Source: Ancylobacter sp. IITR112 (lineage in GTDB: Bacteria > Pseudomonadota > Alphaproteobacteria > Rhizobiales > Xanthobacteraceae). From it: a stretch of DNA of 64,000 nucleotides. The stretch lies in the NCBI RefSeq assembly GCF_041415945.1, contig NZ_JBGCUS010000001.1, forward strand, positions 4,000,501 to 4,064,500, read 5' to 3'. Shown here in pieces: positions 1 to 9,064 of this stretch. Numbering within the stretch: the stretch's first letter is position 1; each line of letters begins with the position of its first letter. Made by a program: the position numbers and the translations under genes. Under the pieces are notes generated by a model. That model ran no database searches. It was not told the DNA's origin and worked only from the letters and a program-made list of their open reading frames with translations.

Positions 1-102
1 TATGACGCGGTGCTGTTCGCGGTGATCGCCCTCGCCGCGCTGCTGGCGGCGGGTTTCTGGTGCGCGGCCGCGCTGGCCCGGCCGCTGGAGGACGAGGATT
101 AG
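1..102 (+). CDS. C-terminal end of a membrane protein (5' truncated by window)
   Basis: The first 33 codons are open from the window edge to a TAG at 100-102. They encode one strongly hydrophobic segment rich in Ala, Leu and Val, followed by the short acidic tail RPLEDED. This looks like the last transmembrane helix of a transporter, but too little is visible to name the family. The stop overlaps by four bases the stop of the convergent TauE/SafE gene. Confidence 0.55.
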   Translation, partial: YDAVLFAVIALAALLAAGFWCAAALARPLEDED

Positions 103-857
103 CCGGCGAATATGCCTGTGGCGCCGTCCCAGATGAGCTTCAACGAAATCAGCAGCAGCGCCCCCATCACCAGCCGGTAGAACAGCTTTTCCGGCAGGCG
201 GCGGGTGAGCCAGACCCCGGCGAAGGTCGCCGCCACCGCCACCGGCAGCAGCAGCGCGGTGACGGTGAGATTGGCCGGGTTGAGCTGGCCCAGCGCAGCA
301 TAGGGAATGAGCTTGAGCGCGTTGATGGCGGCGAAGGTGAGCGTCGTCGTGCCGGCATAGACCATTTTCGGCAGGCGCTGCGGCAGCACATACATCTGGT
401 AGGGCGGAGCGCCGCCATGGCTGACGAAGCTGGTGAAGCCCGTCACCGTGCCCCACAACAGCCCGCGCGGCACATCGGCCGGCCGCGCCGCCGCCCCTGC
501 CCCGCCCAGCCAGCGGATGAGGCAGAAGGCAAGGCCGATGGCGCCGACGATCAGCATCACTTCCGCATCGGTCACCAGCGAGGCGGTGGCCCAGCCAATG
601 CCGATGCCGAATGTGGCGGCGGGAATGAGGATGGCGAGGTTGCGCCCGGAAAATTCGCGCCGATATGCCCACACGCCGAACATGTCGCTGACGACATAGA
701 CCGGCAGCAGCAGGCCGGCGGCGGTGACCGGCGACATCAGCAGCGCCAGCGTCGGCACGGCGAGCGAGCCGATCATCGGCACGCCGCCCTTGCCCATGCC
801 GACAAAGAAGGCCGCGAGGCCGGCGGCAAGGGCGAAAGCGGGATCGGGTACGAACAT
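99..857 (-). CDS. TauE/SafE-family sulfite/sulfonate exporter
   Basis: The 252-residue protein is almost entirely hydrophobic, with about eight predicted membrane spans in two related halves. Each half begins with a glycine-rich stretch (FFVGMGKGGVPMIGS near residue 20; GFTSFVSHGGAPP near 140), which is the TauE/SafE (DUF81) signature. Length matches the family (about 250). Members export sulfite, sulfoacetate or related organosulfur anions through the inner membrane; the actual substrate here cannot be read from sequence. It stands alone on the minus strand, converging with the truncated gene at the window start and separated from the transaldolase by a terminator. Confidence 0.85.
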   Translation of the reverse strand: MFVPDPAFALAAGLAAFFVGMGKGGVPMIGSLAVPTLALLMSPVTAAGLLLPVYVVSDMFGVWAYRREFSGRNLAILIPAATFGIGIGWATASLVTDAEVMLIVGAIGLAFCLIRWLGGAGAAARPADVPRGLLWGTVTGFTSFVSHGGAPPYQMYVLPQRLPKMVYAGTTTLTFAAINALKLIPYAALGQLNPANLTVTALLLPVAVAATFAGVWLTRRLPEKLFYRLVMGALLLISLKLIWDGATGIFAG

Positions 858-870
858 CAGGCGGGCCGGG

Positions 871-902
871 AAAGAAACGGAGGAGGGCGAACACCCTCCT
901 CC
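871..902 (-). terminator. Rho-independent terminator after transaldolase
   Basis: A perfect 9-bp stem (879-887 with 894-902; GGAGGAGGG/CCCTCCTCC) with a six-base loop is followed, reading the minus strand, by GTTTCTTT. It sits 58 bases past the transaldolase stop and before the TauE/SafE start, so it should end transaldolase transcripts. Confidence 0.65.
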
Positions 903-960
903 TCACGCTGACGGCACGGCGCCGCCTGTTGCTGCTATCGGCTCAGCCGCCGGCCGAGGC

Positions 961-1932
961 TCAGGCCGCCTTGGCGCCGTCGAGCCGCTTGGCGACGAGG
1001 CCGCGCAGGGTGCGCAAATCCTTGACGAAGTGGCGGATGCCGTCGGAGAGCTTCTCCGTCGCCATCTGGTCCTCGTTGAGGGCGAAGCGGAACGCCTTCT
1101 CGTCGAGATGCAGCCGCTCCGGCGCGCCCTCGGTGTTGGCCGGGTCGAGCTTGCGCGGCAGTTCGCCCTCGGCGGCGGCGAGTTCGTCCAGCAGCGAGGG
1201 GCCGATGGTCAGGCGGTCGCAGCCCGCCAGCGCCTCGATCTCACCGGTGTTGCGGAAGGAGGCGCCCATGACGACGGTCGGGATGCCGTGCTTCTTGTAA
1301 TAGGCGTAGATCTGCCGCACCGAGACGACGCCCGGGTCGGTCTCCGAGGTGAAGGGGCCTTCGCCGGCCGCGACGTGCCAGTCGAGGATACGGCCGACGA
1401 AGGGCGAGATGAGGAACGCGCCCGCATCCGCCGCCGCCGCCGCCTGGGTGAGCGAGAACAGCAAGGTGAGGTTGCAGTCGATGCCTTCCTTCTGCAGGAC
1501 TTCCGCCGCGCGGATGCCTTCCCAGGTGGAGGCGATCTTGATCAGGATGCGCTCGCGCCCGACGCCGCGCTCCTCATAGGAGGCGATGAAGGCGCGCGCC
1601 TTGGCGAGGGTGGCCTGCGTGTCGAAGGACAGGTCGGCATTCACCTCGGTGGAGACGCGACCGGGAACGATCTTCGACAGTTCCGCGCCGAAATTCAGCG
1701 CCAGCCGGTCGCAGGTGGCGTCCACCACCGCTTCCGAGGCGCCGCCCTGCCGGCGGCCCCAGTCGATCGCTTCGTCGACGAGGCTGGCATAGGCGGTCAT
1801 CTCCGCCGCCTTGAGCAGCAGCGTGGGGTTGGTCGTGCAGTCCTGCGGCTTCAGGCGGCGGACCGTCTCGATGTCGCCGGTGTCGGAAACGACGACGGTC
1901 ATGGCACGCAGTTGGTCGAGCTTGGAGGGCAT
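961..1932 (-). CDS. tal: Transaldolase
   Basis: Transaldolase moves a dihydroxyacetone unit between sugar phosphates (sedoheptulose 7-phosphate plus glyceraldehyde 3-phosphate to erythrose 4-phosphate plus fructose 6-phosphate) in the cytoplasmic pentose phosphate pathway. The 323-residue length fits the classical TalA/TalB class rather than the short Fsa-type (about 220). The N-terminal signature [12 protein letters not shown] and the segment [15 protein letters not shown] with the Schiff-base lysine are present, followed by the family LLFSLTQA strand. The frame stays open far upstream, but similarity begins at MPSKLDQL, so the start is at 1932. It is monocistronic and divergent from the next gene, with a terminator downstream. 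Confidence 0.93.
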   Translation of the reverse strand: MPSKLDQLRAMTVVVSDTGDIETVRRLKPQDCTTNPTLLLKAAEMTAYASLVDEAIDWGRRQGGASEAVVDATCDRLALNFGAELSKIVPGRVSTEVNADLSFDTQATLAKARAFIASYEERGVGRERILIKIASTWEGIRAAEVLQKEGIDCNLTLLFSLTQAAAAADAGAFLISPFVGRILDWHVAAGEGPFTSETDPGVVSVRQIYAYYKKHGIPTVVMGASFRNTGEIEALAGCDRLTIGPSLLDELAAAEGELPRKLDPANTEGAPERLHLDEKAFRFALNEDQMATEKLSDGIRHFVKDLRTLRGLVAKRLDGAKAA

Positions 1933-2148
1933 GGCGCTATCTCTCTTCTCGCGGGAGTGGACCCCGGTGGTCCTGTCCGCAGGCACGGGCGACGGATCAG
2001 CTTCGTTGGACCACATTTGGGGCGCTGTCTTCAAGCTGCGCAAGCGATGACACGCATGTGACATTGCAGTGCGCACGATCTTGTCGCGGCGGCGCGAGAG
2101 GCGTAAATCTCGACGCCCGGCGTGCGGCCTGGGCCAGCGGGACCTGCC

Positions 2149-2991
2149 ATGGACGATATTCACTACCGCGAATATAAAATCCTGCTCCGCCCGGAGCGCT
2201 TCTTCGATCCGCATCAATTCGAGGTCTACTGGCACAAGCTGGGCCTCATCGCGCCCGAGTTCAAGGTCGGGGTGGTGACCAACAAGGACGGCTTCAAGCG
2301 CCAGGTGCGCGAAGTGCTCTTCTACGACACGCCGGACTACGACCTCTACCGAAACGCCTTCATCCTGCGCAAGCGCACCTTCTACACCGATGGCTGGCCC
2401 GAGCCGGAGCATGAGCTGACCCTCAAGTTCCGTCATCCCGAGCTTGCCGTGGCGGCGGCGGTGGATGTGGTGCCGCATCTGAGCGGCAAGGCGGACATCA
2501 AGTTCAAGGAAGAGCTGCTGCCGCTGAAGGACAGCCTGGGCGGTATGCGCTCGCTCTATTCGCATAATTGCGTGCTGCTCAGCCCCGGCATCGTGCTGGA
2601 CGCCGGGCTGGAGCGCATCACCTCGGTGTTTCCGGAACTGGCGGAACATTGCCCGGCCGACAAGGCGGCGACCATCTCGCTGGTCAACAACCTCCCCGTC
2701 GAAGAGGTGCAGGTGAATGTCGGCTCTTTCGATTTCGGCCACGGGCTGATTGCCAAGGCGACCATTTCGGTGTGGCGCGACCGCACGACGGAAAGCGCGA
2801 TCATCGGCGAATTCGCCTTCCAGGCGAAGTTCGACCGCTATGACGCGCTGCATGCCAAGGCGCTGACGCGCTCGGAGGAGTTCTTCCGCGCGGCGCAGAC
2901 CCAGGCGCCGGAATGGGTGAAGCTCGGCGCGACCAAGACCGCGCTGGTCTATAATTTCGGCAAGCAGCTCGTGGCCAGTCACGAGGGCTGA
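2149..2991 (+). CDS. Conserved hypothetical protein, possibly CYTH-like
   Basis: I do not recognise a named family for this 280-residue soluble protein. Its N-terminal half has the spacing of a CYTH/triphosphate-tunnel fold: REYK near residue 7, an RKR strand (AFILRKRTF) near 75, and [11 protein letters not shown] near 95, which would place alternating charged residues in a barrel. The C-terminal half contains paired strands and no membrane segment. Start ATG 2149 is chosen over an upstream in-frame codon because REYK should lie close to the N-terminus. The stop is 34 bases before the split chromate transporter, so co-transcription is likely. The CYTH assignment is inference and rests on motif pattern only. 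Confidence 0.5.
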   Translation: MDDIHYREYKILLRPERFFDPHQFEVYWHKLGLIAPEFKVGVVTNKDGFKRQVREVLFYDTPDYDLYRNAFILRKRTFYTDGWPEPEHELTLKFRHPELAVAAAVDVVPHLSGKADIKFKEELLPLKDSLGGMRSLYSHNCVLLSPGIVLDAGLERITSVFPELAEHCPADKAATISLVNNLPVEEVQVNVGSFDFGHGLIAKATISVWRDRTTESAIIGEFAFQAKFDRYDALHAKALTRSEEFFRAAQTQAPEWVKLGATKTALVYNFGKQLVASHEG

Positions 2992-3025
2992 ACCCGCCGC
3001 CGGCGCCTCTCGGGAAACGCCTCGC

Positions 3026-3664
3026 ATGACCCCTTCGCCTCCGCCAGCACCGGGCGCCGCCGCCAGCGAGCCGCCCGCCCCCTATGCGGTGCCGCGCGGC
3101 GTGCCGCTGTGGGAGATTTTCGTCACCTTCCTGTTCATCGGCGCCATCAGCTTCGGCGGCGGGGTGGTGGCCTATCTGCGCGCCAGCCTGGTGCTGAAGA
3201 AGGGCTGGCTCGACGAGGAGCATTTCCTCTCGGCGCTGGAAATCTCCCAGGCGCTTCCCGGCCTCAACGCCACCAATATGAGCATCATCGTCGGCGACCG
3301 GCTGCGCGGCGTGGCCGGCGCCATCGTCGCCTTCATCGGCATGACGCTGCCGGGCGGCAGCATGGTGCTGGCGCTGGGCGTCGCCTATGCCGCCAATGAC
3401 CACAATCCTTACGTCAATGCCGCGCTCGTCGGCGTCGGCGCGGCGGCGGTGGGCATGCTCTCGGCGGTGACGCTGCAGATCGGCCACAAGCAGCTCGGCG
3501 AAATCGTCAACGTCGCCATCATCGCCGCGACCGTGCTGATGGTGAGCTTCCTGCACATCTCGCTGATCTGGGTGCTGCTCACCGTCGGCCCGGTGGCGGT
3601 GTTCCTGTTCCGCCCGCGCAAGGGCGCCGACGAAACGGATGCGCACGACCGGAAGGCGCCATGA
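3026..3664 (+). CDS. chrA: Chromate transporter, first half-size subunit
   Basis: This 212-residue membrane protein is one of a pair of short CHR-superfamily proteins that together correspond to a full-length ChrA. The family hallmark appears after a short hydrophilic N-terminus: [16 protein letters not shown] near residue 35, then the helix [21 protein letters not shown], which corresponds to the conserved QxxPGP region of ChrA. Its ATGA overlap (3661-3664) with the next gene shows translational coupling, as expected for a heterodimer. Known ChrA proteins export chromate using proton motive force; many homologues in unpolluted organisms have no proven substrate, so chromate is a family inference. 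Confidence 0.8.
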   Translation: MTPSPPPAPGAAASEPPAPYAVPRGVPLWEIFVTFLFIGAISFGGGVVAYLRASLVLKKGWLDEEHFLSALEISQALPGLNATNMSIIVGDRLRGVAGAIVAFIGMTLPGGSMVLALGVAYAANDHNPYVNAALVGVGAAAVGMLSAVTLQIGHKQLGEIVNVAIIAATVLMVSFLHISLIWVLLTVGPVAVFLFRPRKGADETDAHDRKAP

Positions 3665-4212
3665 ACGAGAATCTCTCCGTCCTCGGCGTCTTCTCCCTGC
3701 TCTCGGTTCTCGCGGTCGGCGGCGGCGCCGCCGTACTGCCGGAAACCAAGGAACTCGTCGTCGGCACCTATCACTGGCTGAACGACGACCAGTTCCGCGA
3801 CATTTACGGCCTCGGCCAGGTGGTGCCGGGGCCGAACATGCTGATGGTCATCGTCATCGGCTATCACGTCACCGGCTTCATGGGCGCGCTGATGGCCTTT
3901 GTCGGCTTCTTCCTGCCGGCGGGGGCGCTGTCCTGGGCCGCCTCGCGCGTGTGGGACCATTTCGAGGGCTCGCCCTGGCGGCGCTCGCTGCAGCAGGGGC
4001 TGGCGCCGCTGGTGGTCGGGCTGATGGCCTCGGGCACCATCTCCATCGCCCGCACGGCGATCGACGGCACGCTCACCGTCATCATCGCCTTCGCCGTTTT
4101 CGCCGGGGTCTATTGCGTGAAGAAGGTGAACCCGGCGCTGCTGGTGCTCGGCGGCGGGCTGGTGGGGCTGGCCCTGCTCAGCGGCACCGGCGCGGGGATG
4201 CCGCCGTCCTGA
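3661..4212 (+). CDS. chrA: Chromate transporter, second half-size subunit
   Basis: The 183-residue partner of the preceding gene overlaps its stop by four bases. It repeats the family signature: VLAVGGGAAVLPETKELVV near residue 15 and GLGQVVPGPNMLMVIVIGY near residue 55, with the conserved QVVPGPN motif intact. About six membrane spans are predicted. Two half-size CHR genes in tandem form one antiparallel transporter in other bacteria. It converges on the AIM24 gene with only 30 bases between the stops. Confidence 0.82.
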   Translation: MNENLSVLGVFSLLSVLAVGGGAAVLPETKELVVGTYHWLNDDQFRDIYGLGQVVPGPNMLMVIVIGYHVTGFMGALMAFVGFFLPAGALSWAASRVWDHFEGSPWRRSLQQGLAPLVVGLMASGTISIARTAIDGTLTVIIAFAVFAGVYCVKKVNPALLVLGGGLVGLALLSGTGAGMPPS

Positions 4213-4242
4213 CCCCTCCCGCAGGGGCCGTGCCGGGCGTGC

Positions 4243-4938
4243 TCAGCCGCGGCGCTCGGGCAGATAGGGACTGACCGCATGGGCGAGGCCCGGCGCCGTC
4301 AGGCTCTGCAGCCACACCTTGCCGGGGCCGGAGAGCCGCACCAGGAACAGCCCGTCGCCGCCGAACAGGGCGTTGCGCACCCCGCGCATCGTCGTCAGCT
4401 CGAAGGACACGCTTTCCTCGAACAGCCCGACATGGCCGGGATGGACAAGCAATTGCTGGCCCGCCTTCAGCTCATATGTGACCAGTTCGCCGCTCAGCTC
4501 GACATAGGCGCTCGCCTGCCCGGCGAGGCGCTGCAGCACGAAGCCCTCGCCGCCGAACACCGCGCCGCCCAGCGTCTGCTGGAAGGCGGTGCTGACCTCG
4601 ATGCCCGGCGTGCCGCAGACGAAGCCGTGACGATGGGCGAGATAGGCGCGGCCGGGGCTGACCTCGATCTCCACGAAATTGCCCGGCAGCTTGGCGGCGA
4701 AGGCGACATTGCCGGGTCCGCGCTCGGCGTGGAATTCGGTCATGAACAGGCCGCCGCCCGAAACGGCCCGGCTCACCAGCCCGAGCAGCCCGCCCGCCCC
4801 GCCGCCGGCGGTGGAGGTGGTCAGCACGATGTCGCCGGACATCCAGGAAAGCTGGTCCGGCACGCCGACGATGCGGTCGCCGGCGTCGAGCTGGAGTTCG
4901 AGCACGGGTAGCGTGGTGCCGATGATCTTCGAGCGCAT
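4243..4938 (-). CDS. AIM24/TIGR00266-family protein
   Basis: The 231-residue protein matches the AIM24 (TIGR00266) beta-rich family: VGVPDQLSWMSGDIVL near residue 20, the glycine-rich LLGLVSRAVSGGGLFMTEF block, and repeated strands such as GEGFVLQRLAG and GGDGLFLVRLSG. The family is named after a yeast mitochondrial inner-membrane protein; its bacterial function is unknown. ATG 4938 is preferred to upstream in-frame starts because a GGAGG lies eight bases before it and homology begins at MRSKIIG. It is monocistronic. Confidence 0.8.
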   Translation of the reverse strand: MRSKIIGTTLPVLELQLDAGDRIVGVPDQLSWMSGDIVLTTSTAGGGAGGLLGLVSRAVSGGGLFMTEFHAERGPGNVAFAAKLPGNFVEIEVSPGRAYLAHRHGFVCGTPGIEVSTAFQQTLGGAVFGGEGFVLQRLAGQASAYVELSGELVTYELKAGQQLLVHPGHVGLFEESVSFELTTMRGVRNALFGGDGLFLVRLSGPGKVWLQSLTAPGLAHAVSPYLPERRG

Positions 4939-5134
4939 GGGTGGCCTCCGGATGGCGCCGCCGCACGCGGCGCGGGATGCGGGAGCCGAGCTTAGGCGAA
5001 GCCGCGCCCGCTGTCGCCCGCAGGCGCGGCGCGCACAGGAAATTTGCATTGACGCATGGGGTTACGGCTGGTGCGGCGACAGGCGCGTGATATCCTTGCT
5101 CGCTATCATCACCGGATCCCCTCGGGAGTGCTTC

Positions 5135-5485
5135 ATGCGTTATCCCTCCTTCGCCTCCGCCGTCGCGCGGCTGCGCCGGGCGGCGTTTGCCGCTGCCCTG
5201 GCTGTCGCCGCCTTCACCGCCGCCGGCCTCGCCAGCGGCACCGCTGAAGCCGGCGTGGTCACGCCCGGCCTCGCCGCCCCGTCGGCCGTCGCCGCCGGCA
5301 CGCTCGCTCCCTCCGCCGCGCTCACCGAGAATGTGGCCTGGGTCTGCGGCCCGTTCCGCTGCTTCTGGCGCCCGAACTATAATTGGTACGTGCCCCCCTA
5401 TGCCCGTGGCTGGGGCCCGCCGGTGCGCCCGAACTGCTTCTGGCGCCGCACCTGGGGTGGCGGCTGGGTGCATGTCTGCCCCTGA
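5135..5485 (+). CDS. Small secreted Cys/Trp/Pro-rich protein
   Basis: The 116-residue product starts with a positively charged N-terminus and an Ala-rich hydrophobic core (residues 14-40), a signal peptide ending near SGTAEA. The mature part has the patterned sequence VCGPFRCFWRPN and VRPNCFWRRTWGGGW, with four cysteines and repeated RPN. This resembles the GCG-CRPN motif proteins that are common in Rhizobiales and have no known function. The start is set at 5135, with a GGGAG just upstream; the open frame extends further but without coding character. It is probably periplasmic or exported, with two possible disulfides. Confidence 0.6.
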   Translation: MRYPSFASAVARLRRAAFAAALAVAAFTAAGLASGTAEAGVVTPGLAAPSAVAAGTLAPSAALTENVAWVCGPFRCFWRPNYNWYVPPYARGWGPPVRPNCFWRRTWGGGWVHVCP

Positions 5486-5655
5486 GGCGGCGTGAAACCC
5501 TGCGGGCTCTGCCGCCGCCTTGAGGCGAGCCGCCTTGGGACACAAGCCGGCCCACCTTGTGGCTGATCCACGGAGAAGGGTGCGCGTGCGCGCCCTTTTT
5601 TGTCGGTCTCCCGCTCCATCACGATCCCGCCGCTGCGCGGGAGATTCGAGACCCC

Positions 5656-6330
5656 ATGCGCGACGGCTACCGCCCGCTGCTCTTCGCCACCTTCGCCACC
5701 CTGATCGCCGGCTTCGTCGATGCCGTCGGCTACGCCCATCTCGGCGGGCTGTTCCTCTCCTTCATGAGCGGCAACAGCACCCGGCTCGGCATTCAACTGG
5801 CGCAGGGACATTGGCCGCTGGCGCTGTTCACCGCCTCTGTCATCGCCGGCTTCGTCATCGGCGCCTTTGCCGGCACGCTGATCGCCGATGTGGCGGGCGA
5901 ATGGAAACTGGTCGCCGTGCTCGGCAGCGAGGTGGTGCTGTTCGTGCTGGCGGCGGTGCTGGCGGGCGGGGATGCGGGAAGGCTGTCGCTGCTGCCGGTC
6001 GCGCTCGCCATGGGCATGCAGAACAGCGTGCACCAGGTCATCGCCGGGGCGGATGTCGGCAAGAGCTTCGTCACCGGTGCGCTGTTCGGCGTCGGCCAGG
6101 CGCTCGCCCGCTGGGCGCGGCGGCGCGGCGGACCGGTGGAGGCGCTGTCCTATGCCGGTTCCTGGGCGTCCTTCGTCATCGGCGCGGGCATCGGCGCCAT
6201 GCTGCTGGCGGCGAGCGGGCTGGTCCCCTCGCTGGCGGCCGCCTGCGTGCTGCTGGCCGGCCTCACCGCCATCGCCTTCGCCTTCCATGGCCATTTGCTG
6301 CACCCGATCGGGCGCGAGGGTGGCGACTGA
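5656..6330 (+). CDS. DUF1275 (YoaK-like) inner-membrane protein
   Basis: A 224-residue protein with six to seven hydrophobic helices. DUF1275 features are the first helix ATLIAGFVDAVGYAHLGGLF followed by FLSFMSGNSTRLG near residue 40, and a later AMGMQNSVHQ motif. No biochemical function is established for the family. ATG 5656 starts directly before MRDGYRPLL; the upstream in-frame part lacks homology. It converges with the DUF6101 gene, 43 bases between stops. Confidence 0.82.
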   Translation: MRDGYRPLLFATFATLIAGFVDAVGYAHLGGLFLSFMSGNSTRLGIQLAQGHWPLALFTASVIAGFVIGAFAGTLIADVAGEWKLVAVLGSEVVLFVLAAVLAGGDAGRLSLLPVALAMGMQNSVHQVIAGADVGKSFVTGALFGVGQALARWARRRGGPVEALSYAGSWASFVIGAGIGAMLLAASGLVPSLAAACVLLAGLTAIAFAFHGHLLHPIGREGGD

Positions 6331-6373
6331 CCGCGGGCGAGGGAACCGCCCGTGAGGCACCTCGCCGCGACAG

Positions 6374-6970
6374 TCAGTCCCGTGCGCTGATCTCGCGCTC
6401 GCCGCGATGCACGGTGAGCTCTCCCGGCCGCCCGGCTCCGCGCCGGCGGTAGACGCTCGGCCGGCGGTGCTTGAGCGCGCCACGCCGTGCCCGGCGCCCC
6501 TGCACCGCGCCGATGATGAGCCGACCGATCATCGCATGGGCGGGCCGGTGGCTGCCATCGGCCAGCGTCACCAGCATCGGCCGGCCGAGCGCCGCGCTCC
6601 AGCCGCGCCATTCCGCCACCACGTCGTCAATATGCGGCGCGCTGTAGAGCGTCACCGACAGCGCCGGGTCCGCATGCACGAAGAGCAGGGCGATGCCGTC
6701 ATCGTCGCCTTCCGGGTCGAGCAGCGCCACGGCGAGGCCGCGATAGGCGGAGAGCGGGCATGCGGCCGTCACCGTCACGCCGGCGAGGCGCCGGCTCAGC
6801 CTCACCCCCTCCGGCCCGATCTCGATCTGCCGCACCCCGTCATCCGCGCCGTCGTCGGCGGCGTCGAATCGCAGCGGCCATTCTTCCGGCGCGGTGGGGC
6901 GCGCCAGCGCCACATAGGTCTGGCGCGCCGCCTCCGGCCTTGTCTTCAGGTCCAGTCTGTCCTGACGCAT
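6374..6970 (-). CDS. DUF6101 family protein
   Basis: The 198-residue protein resembles Rhizobiales proteins of the DUF6101 family. The middle reads VRQIEIGPEGVRLSRRL and the tail is a basic stretch (RRRARRGALKHRRPS) ending in VHRGEREISARD, which is nearly invariant in the family. The function is unknown; the basic tail suggests binding to nucleic acid or membrane, but that is speculation. An in-frame GTG sits directly before the ATG; the ATG at 6970 has GGGGAG eight bases upstream and is preferred. Confidence 0.7.
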   Translation of the reverse strand: MRQDRLDLKTRPEAARQTYVALARPTAPEEWPLRFDAADDGADDGVRQIEIGPEGVRLSRRLAGVTVTAACPLSAYRGLAVALLDPEGDDDGIALLFVHADPALSVTLYSAPHIDDVVAEWRGWSAALGRPMLVTLADGSHRPAHAMIGRLIIGAVQGRRARRGALKHRRPSVYRRRGAGRPGELTVHRGEREISARD

Positions 6971-7178
6971 CACGCATCTCCCCGCCGATTTTCTGGCTCA
7001 GTGGCCTCGGTCGTGGGCACACCCTAGTCGCGACCCCTTGCTCCGCCGCTTAAAGGACATGGTTGAGAGTTTCTTCCCGGCGGGGAATGGCACCTATGCT
7101 TGACGATTGCTTGTCGGAATCGCTCGCAATGCCAATATCGCATTTGCAATCCCCGCCTCGTGCGCCTACGTCCCGCGA

Positions 7179-7997
7179 ATGGAAACCATGCCAAGCCTTG
7201 CCGCCGATCTGCCCGGTCCCGATCCTCTGGCCGATCCCGCCGTCGCCGCGCGGCATCTGGCCGAGGCGGTGGTCGCCGCCGGGGCGGTGGCGGTGGAGAT
7301 GTTCCGCGCCGGGGTGAAGAGCTGGTCCAAGCACAATGATTCCCCCGTCACCGAGGCCGACCTCGCCGTCGACGTGATGCTGCGCGAGCGGCTCAGCCTG
7401 GTCGGGCCGGATTATGGCTGGCTGTCGGAGGAGACGGTGGACGAACCCTCGCGCCTGTCGCGCCGCCGGGTGTGGATCGTCGACCCCATCGACGGCACCC
7501 GGGCTTACATGGCCGGGCACGCCGACTGGTGCGTGGAGGCGGCGCTGGTCGAGGATGGCCGCCCGATCGCCGGCGCCCTGTTCGCCCCCGTCACCGACGA
7601 GTTGTTCATGGCGGTGCGCGGCGGCGGGGCGACCCGCAACGGCCGGCCGATCCGCGTCTCCGCCACCGGCGCGCTGGATGGCGCGCGCATTGACGGCCCG
7701 GCGCCGTGGCTCGCCCATCTCGACCGCGCCGGTGACTGGCGGCGGGTGGACCGCATCCGTTCGCTCGCCCTGCGCCTCGCCCGAGTCGCCACCGGCGAGC
7801 TCGATGCGGCGCTCGCCTCGCCCAACGGTAATGATTGGGACCTTGCCGCCGCGGACCTTTTGGTGCACGAAGCAGGCGGACGGCTGACCACGCTCGACGG
7901 CCGTCCGCTCGCCTATAACGCGCCGGTGCCGCGGCATGGGGCGCTGGTTTCCGCCGGCCGCCGGCTGCACCCGGCGCTCATGGCCGTGGCGCGCTGA
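7179..7997 (+). CDS. Inositol monophosphatase / CysQ-like phosphatase
   Basis: The 272-residue protein belongs to the Li+-sensitive, Mg2+-dependent phosphatase superfamily. It has the EE pair (WLSEETVDE near 82), the metal-binding signature WIVDPIDGTRAYMAG near residue 100, and the second motif DWDLAAADLLVHEAGG near 225. Superfamily members hydrolyse inositol phosphates, fructose 1,6-bisphosphate or 3'-phosphoadenosine 5'-phosphate; the substrate is not determined by these motifs. It is the first gene of a plus-strand run with DUF4170, DUF374, waaA and lpxK, 28 bases before DUF4170, so a link to envelope lipid metabolism is plausible. The start at 7179 could instead be the ATG at 7188. Confidence 0.85.
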   Translation: METMPSLAADLPGPDPLADPAVAARHLAEAVVAAGAVAVEMFRAGVKSWSKHNDSPVTEADLAVDVMLRERLSLVGPDYGWLSEETVDEPSRLSRRRVWIVDPIDGTRAYMAGHADWCVEAALVEDGRPIAGALFAPVTDELFMAVRGGGATRNGRPIRVSATGALDGARIDGPAPWLAHLDRAGDWRRVDRIRSLALRLARVATGELDAALASPNGNDWDLAAADLLVHEAGGRLTTLDGRPLAYNAPVPRHGALVSAGRRLHPALMAVAR

Positions 7998-8025
7998 TCG
8001 TTCCCGAGCACAGGACGCGACCGGA

Positions 8026-8271
8026 ATGCCCGAGACCACCAGTCCCCAGCTTCTGCACCTTGTCTTCGGCGGCGAGCTCGAAAAGATCGACGGCGTCACC
8101 TTCAAGGATCTCGACGCGCTCGACATTGTCGGCGTCTACCCGAACTACGCCACCGCCCATGCGGCGTGGAAGGCCAAGGCGCAGCAGACCGTCGACCAGG
8201 CGCAGACGCGCTATTTCATCGTTCATCTCCATCGCCTGCTGGACCCGGACGCCAGCGCGACGACAAGCTGA
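8026..8271 (+). CDS. DUF4170 family small protein
   Basis: The 81-residue soluble protein matches the alphaproteobacterial DUF4170 family: LHLVFGGELEKIDGVTF, then LDIVGVYPNYATAHAAWKA and RYFIVHLHRLLDP. No catalytic motif or membrane segment is visible, and no function is known. It lies between the phosphatase and the DUF374 acyltransferase with gaps of 28 and 16 bases, and this neighbourhood with lipid A genes is what I recall from other Rhizobiales. Confidence 0.85.
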   Translation: MPETTSPQLLHLVFGGELEKIDGVTFKDLDALDIVGVYPNYATAHAAWKAKAQQTVDQAQTRYFIVHLHRLLDPDASATTS

Positions 8272-8287
8272 GCGCCGGCCTTTCCGT

Positions 8288-9058
8288 ATGTGGCGTCGAC
8301 TGCGCACCTCACCGACGGTCCGCACCGTTCTCGGGCGGAGCATGGCGTCCTATCTGCGTTTCGTCTGGCGGACCCAGCGCGTGGTGATGGAGCCGGCCAA
8401 TCTCTATGAGCTGGCTGACGCCGAGCTGCCGATGATCCTCACCTTCTGGCACGGGCAGCATTTCCTCACCCCGTTCCTGGTGCGGCCCTATCACCGCGCC
8501 AAGGTGATGATCTCGCGCAGCGCCGATGCGGATGTGAACGCCATCGCCGCGGAGGCGCTCGGCATCGGCGCGGTGCGCGGCTCGGGCGCGCAGGGGCGCG
8601 ATTTCCGCACCAAGGGCGGCTTCAACGCCACGCTGGAAATGATCCGCCACCTGTCCGAGGGCACCAATGTCGCGATGACGGCCGATGTGCCGAAGATCTC
8701 GCGCGTGGCCGGGCTGGGCGTCGTCACCATCGCCAAGCATTCCGGGCGGCCGATCTATCCCGTCGCCATCGCCACCTCGCGGCGCATCATCGCCCGTTCC
8801 TGGGACAAGTCGGCGATCCACCTGCCCTTCGGCCGCGCCGCCGTGGTCGCCGGAGATGGGGTGCGCGTCGCTGCCGATGCCGGGCCGCAGGAGCTGGAAG
8901 CGGCGCGGCGCGAAATTCAGCGCCAGCTCGAAGTCGCCACCGCCCGCGCCGAGGAACTGGTCGGCCGGCCGGAAGAGGCAAGGGCGCTCGCCCGCAAGAG
9001 CGCGATCGCCGCCGCCGCGCCCGGGGATTCCGCGCCCGCCGCTTCCGCCAACGGCTAG
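8288..9058 (+). CDS. DUF374 lysophospholipid-acyltransferase-like protein
   Basis: The 256-residue protein carries the DUF374 core: LTFWHGQHFLTPFL near residue 50 (an H-x4-like catalytic motif), the ISRSADADVNA segment, RGSGAQGRDFRTKGG and a VAMTADVPKISR strand. The family is related to LPLAT acyltransferases, and members sit beside waaA in many alphaproteobacteria, suggesting a role in lipid A or lipopolysaccharide assembly; the exact acceptor is unknown. The C-terminal 50 residues are charged and Ala-rich. It follows DUF4170 by 16 bases and precedes waaA by 6, so they share one transcript. Confidence 0.82.
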   Translation: MWRRLRTSPTVRTVLGRSMASYLRFVWRTQRVVMEPANLYELADAELPMILTFWHGQHFLTPFLVRPYHRAKVMISRSADADVNAIAAEALGIGAVRGSGAQGRDFRTKGGFNATLEMIRHLSEGTNVAMTADVPKISRVAGLGVVTIAKHSGRPIYPVAIATSRRIIARSWDKSAIHLPFGRAAVVAGDGVRVAADAGPQELEAARREIQRQLEVATARAEELVGRPEEARALARKSAIAAAAPGDSAPAASANG

Positions 9059-9064
9059 CGCGTC

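Noticed and set aside
1933..2148. Possible operator (short inverted words around ACACGCATGTGAC)
   Set aside because: Arms are short and interrupted; no better than expected in a 216-base gap.
961..3027. 688-residue minus-strand open frame covering transaldolase and the next gene's antisense strand
   Set aside because: Only the last 323 residues are transaldolase; the rest is the antisense shadow of the plus-strand gene at 2149-2991 in GC-rich DNA.
7120..7165. Fur/Mur-like element GCAATGCC...GCATTTGC upstream of the phosphatase gene
   Set aside because: The arms are imperfect and the spacing does not match the alphaproteobacterial consensus I know; no iron gene is nearby.
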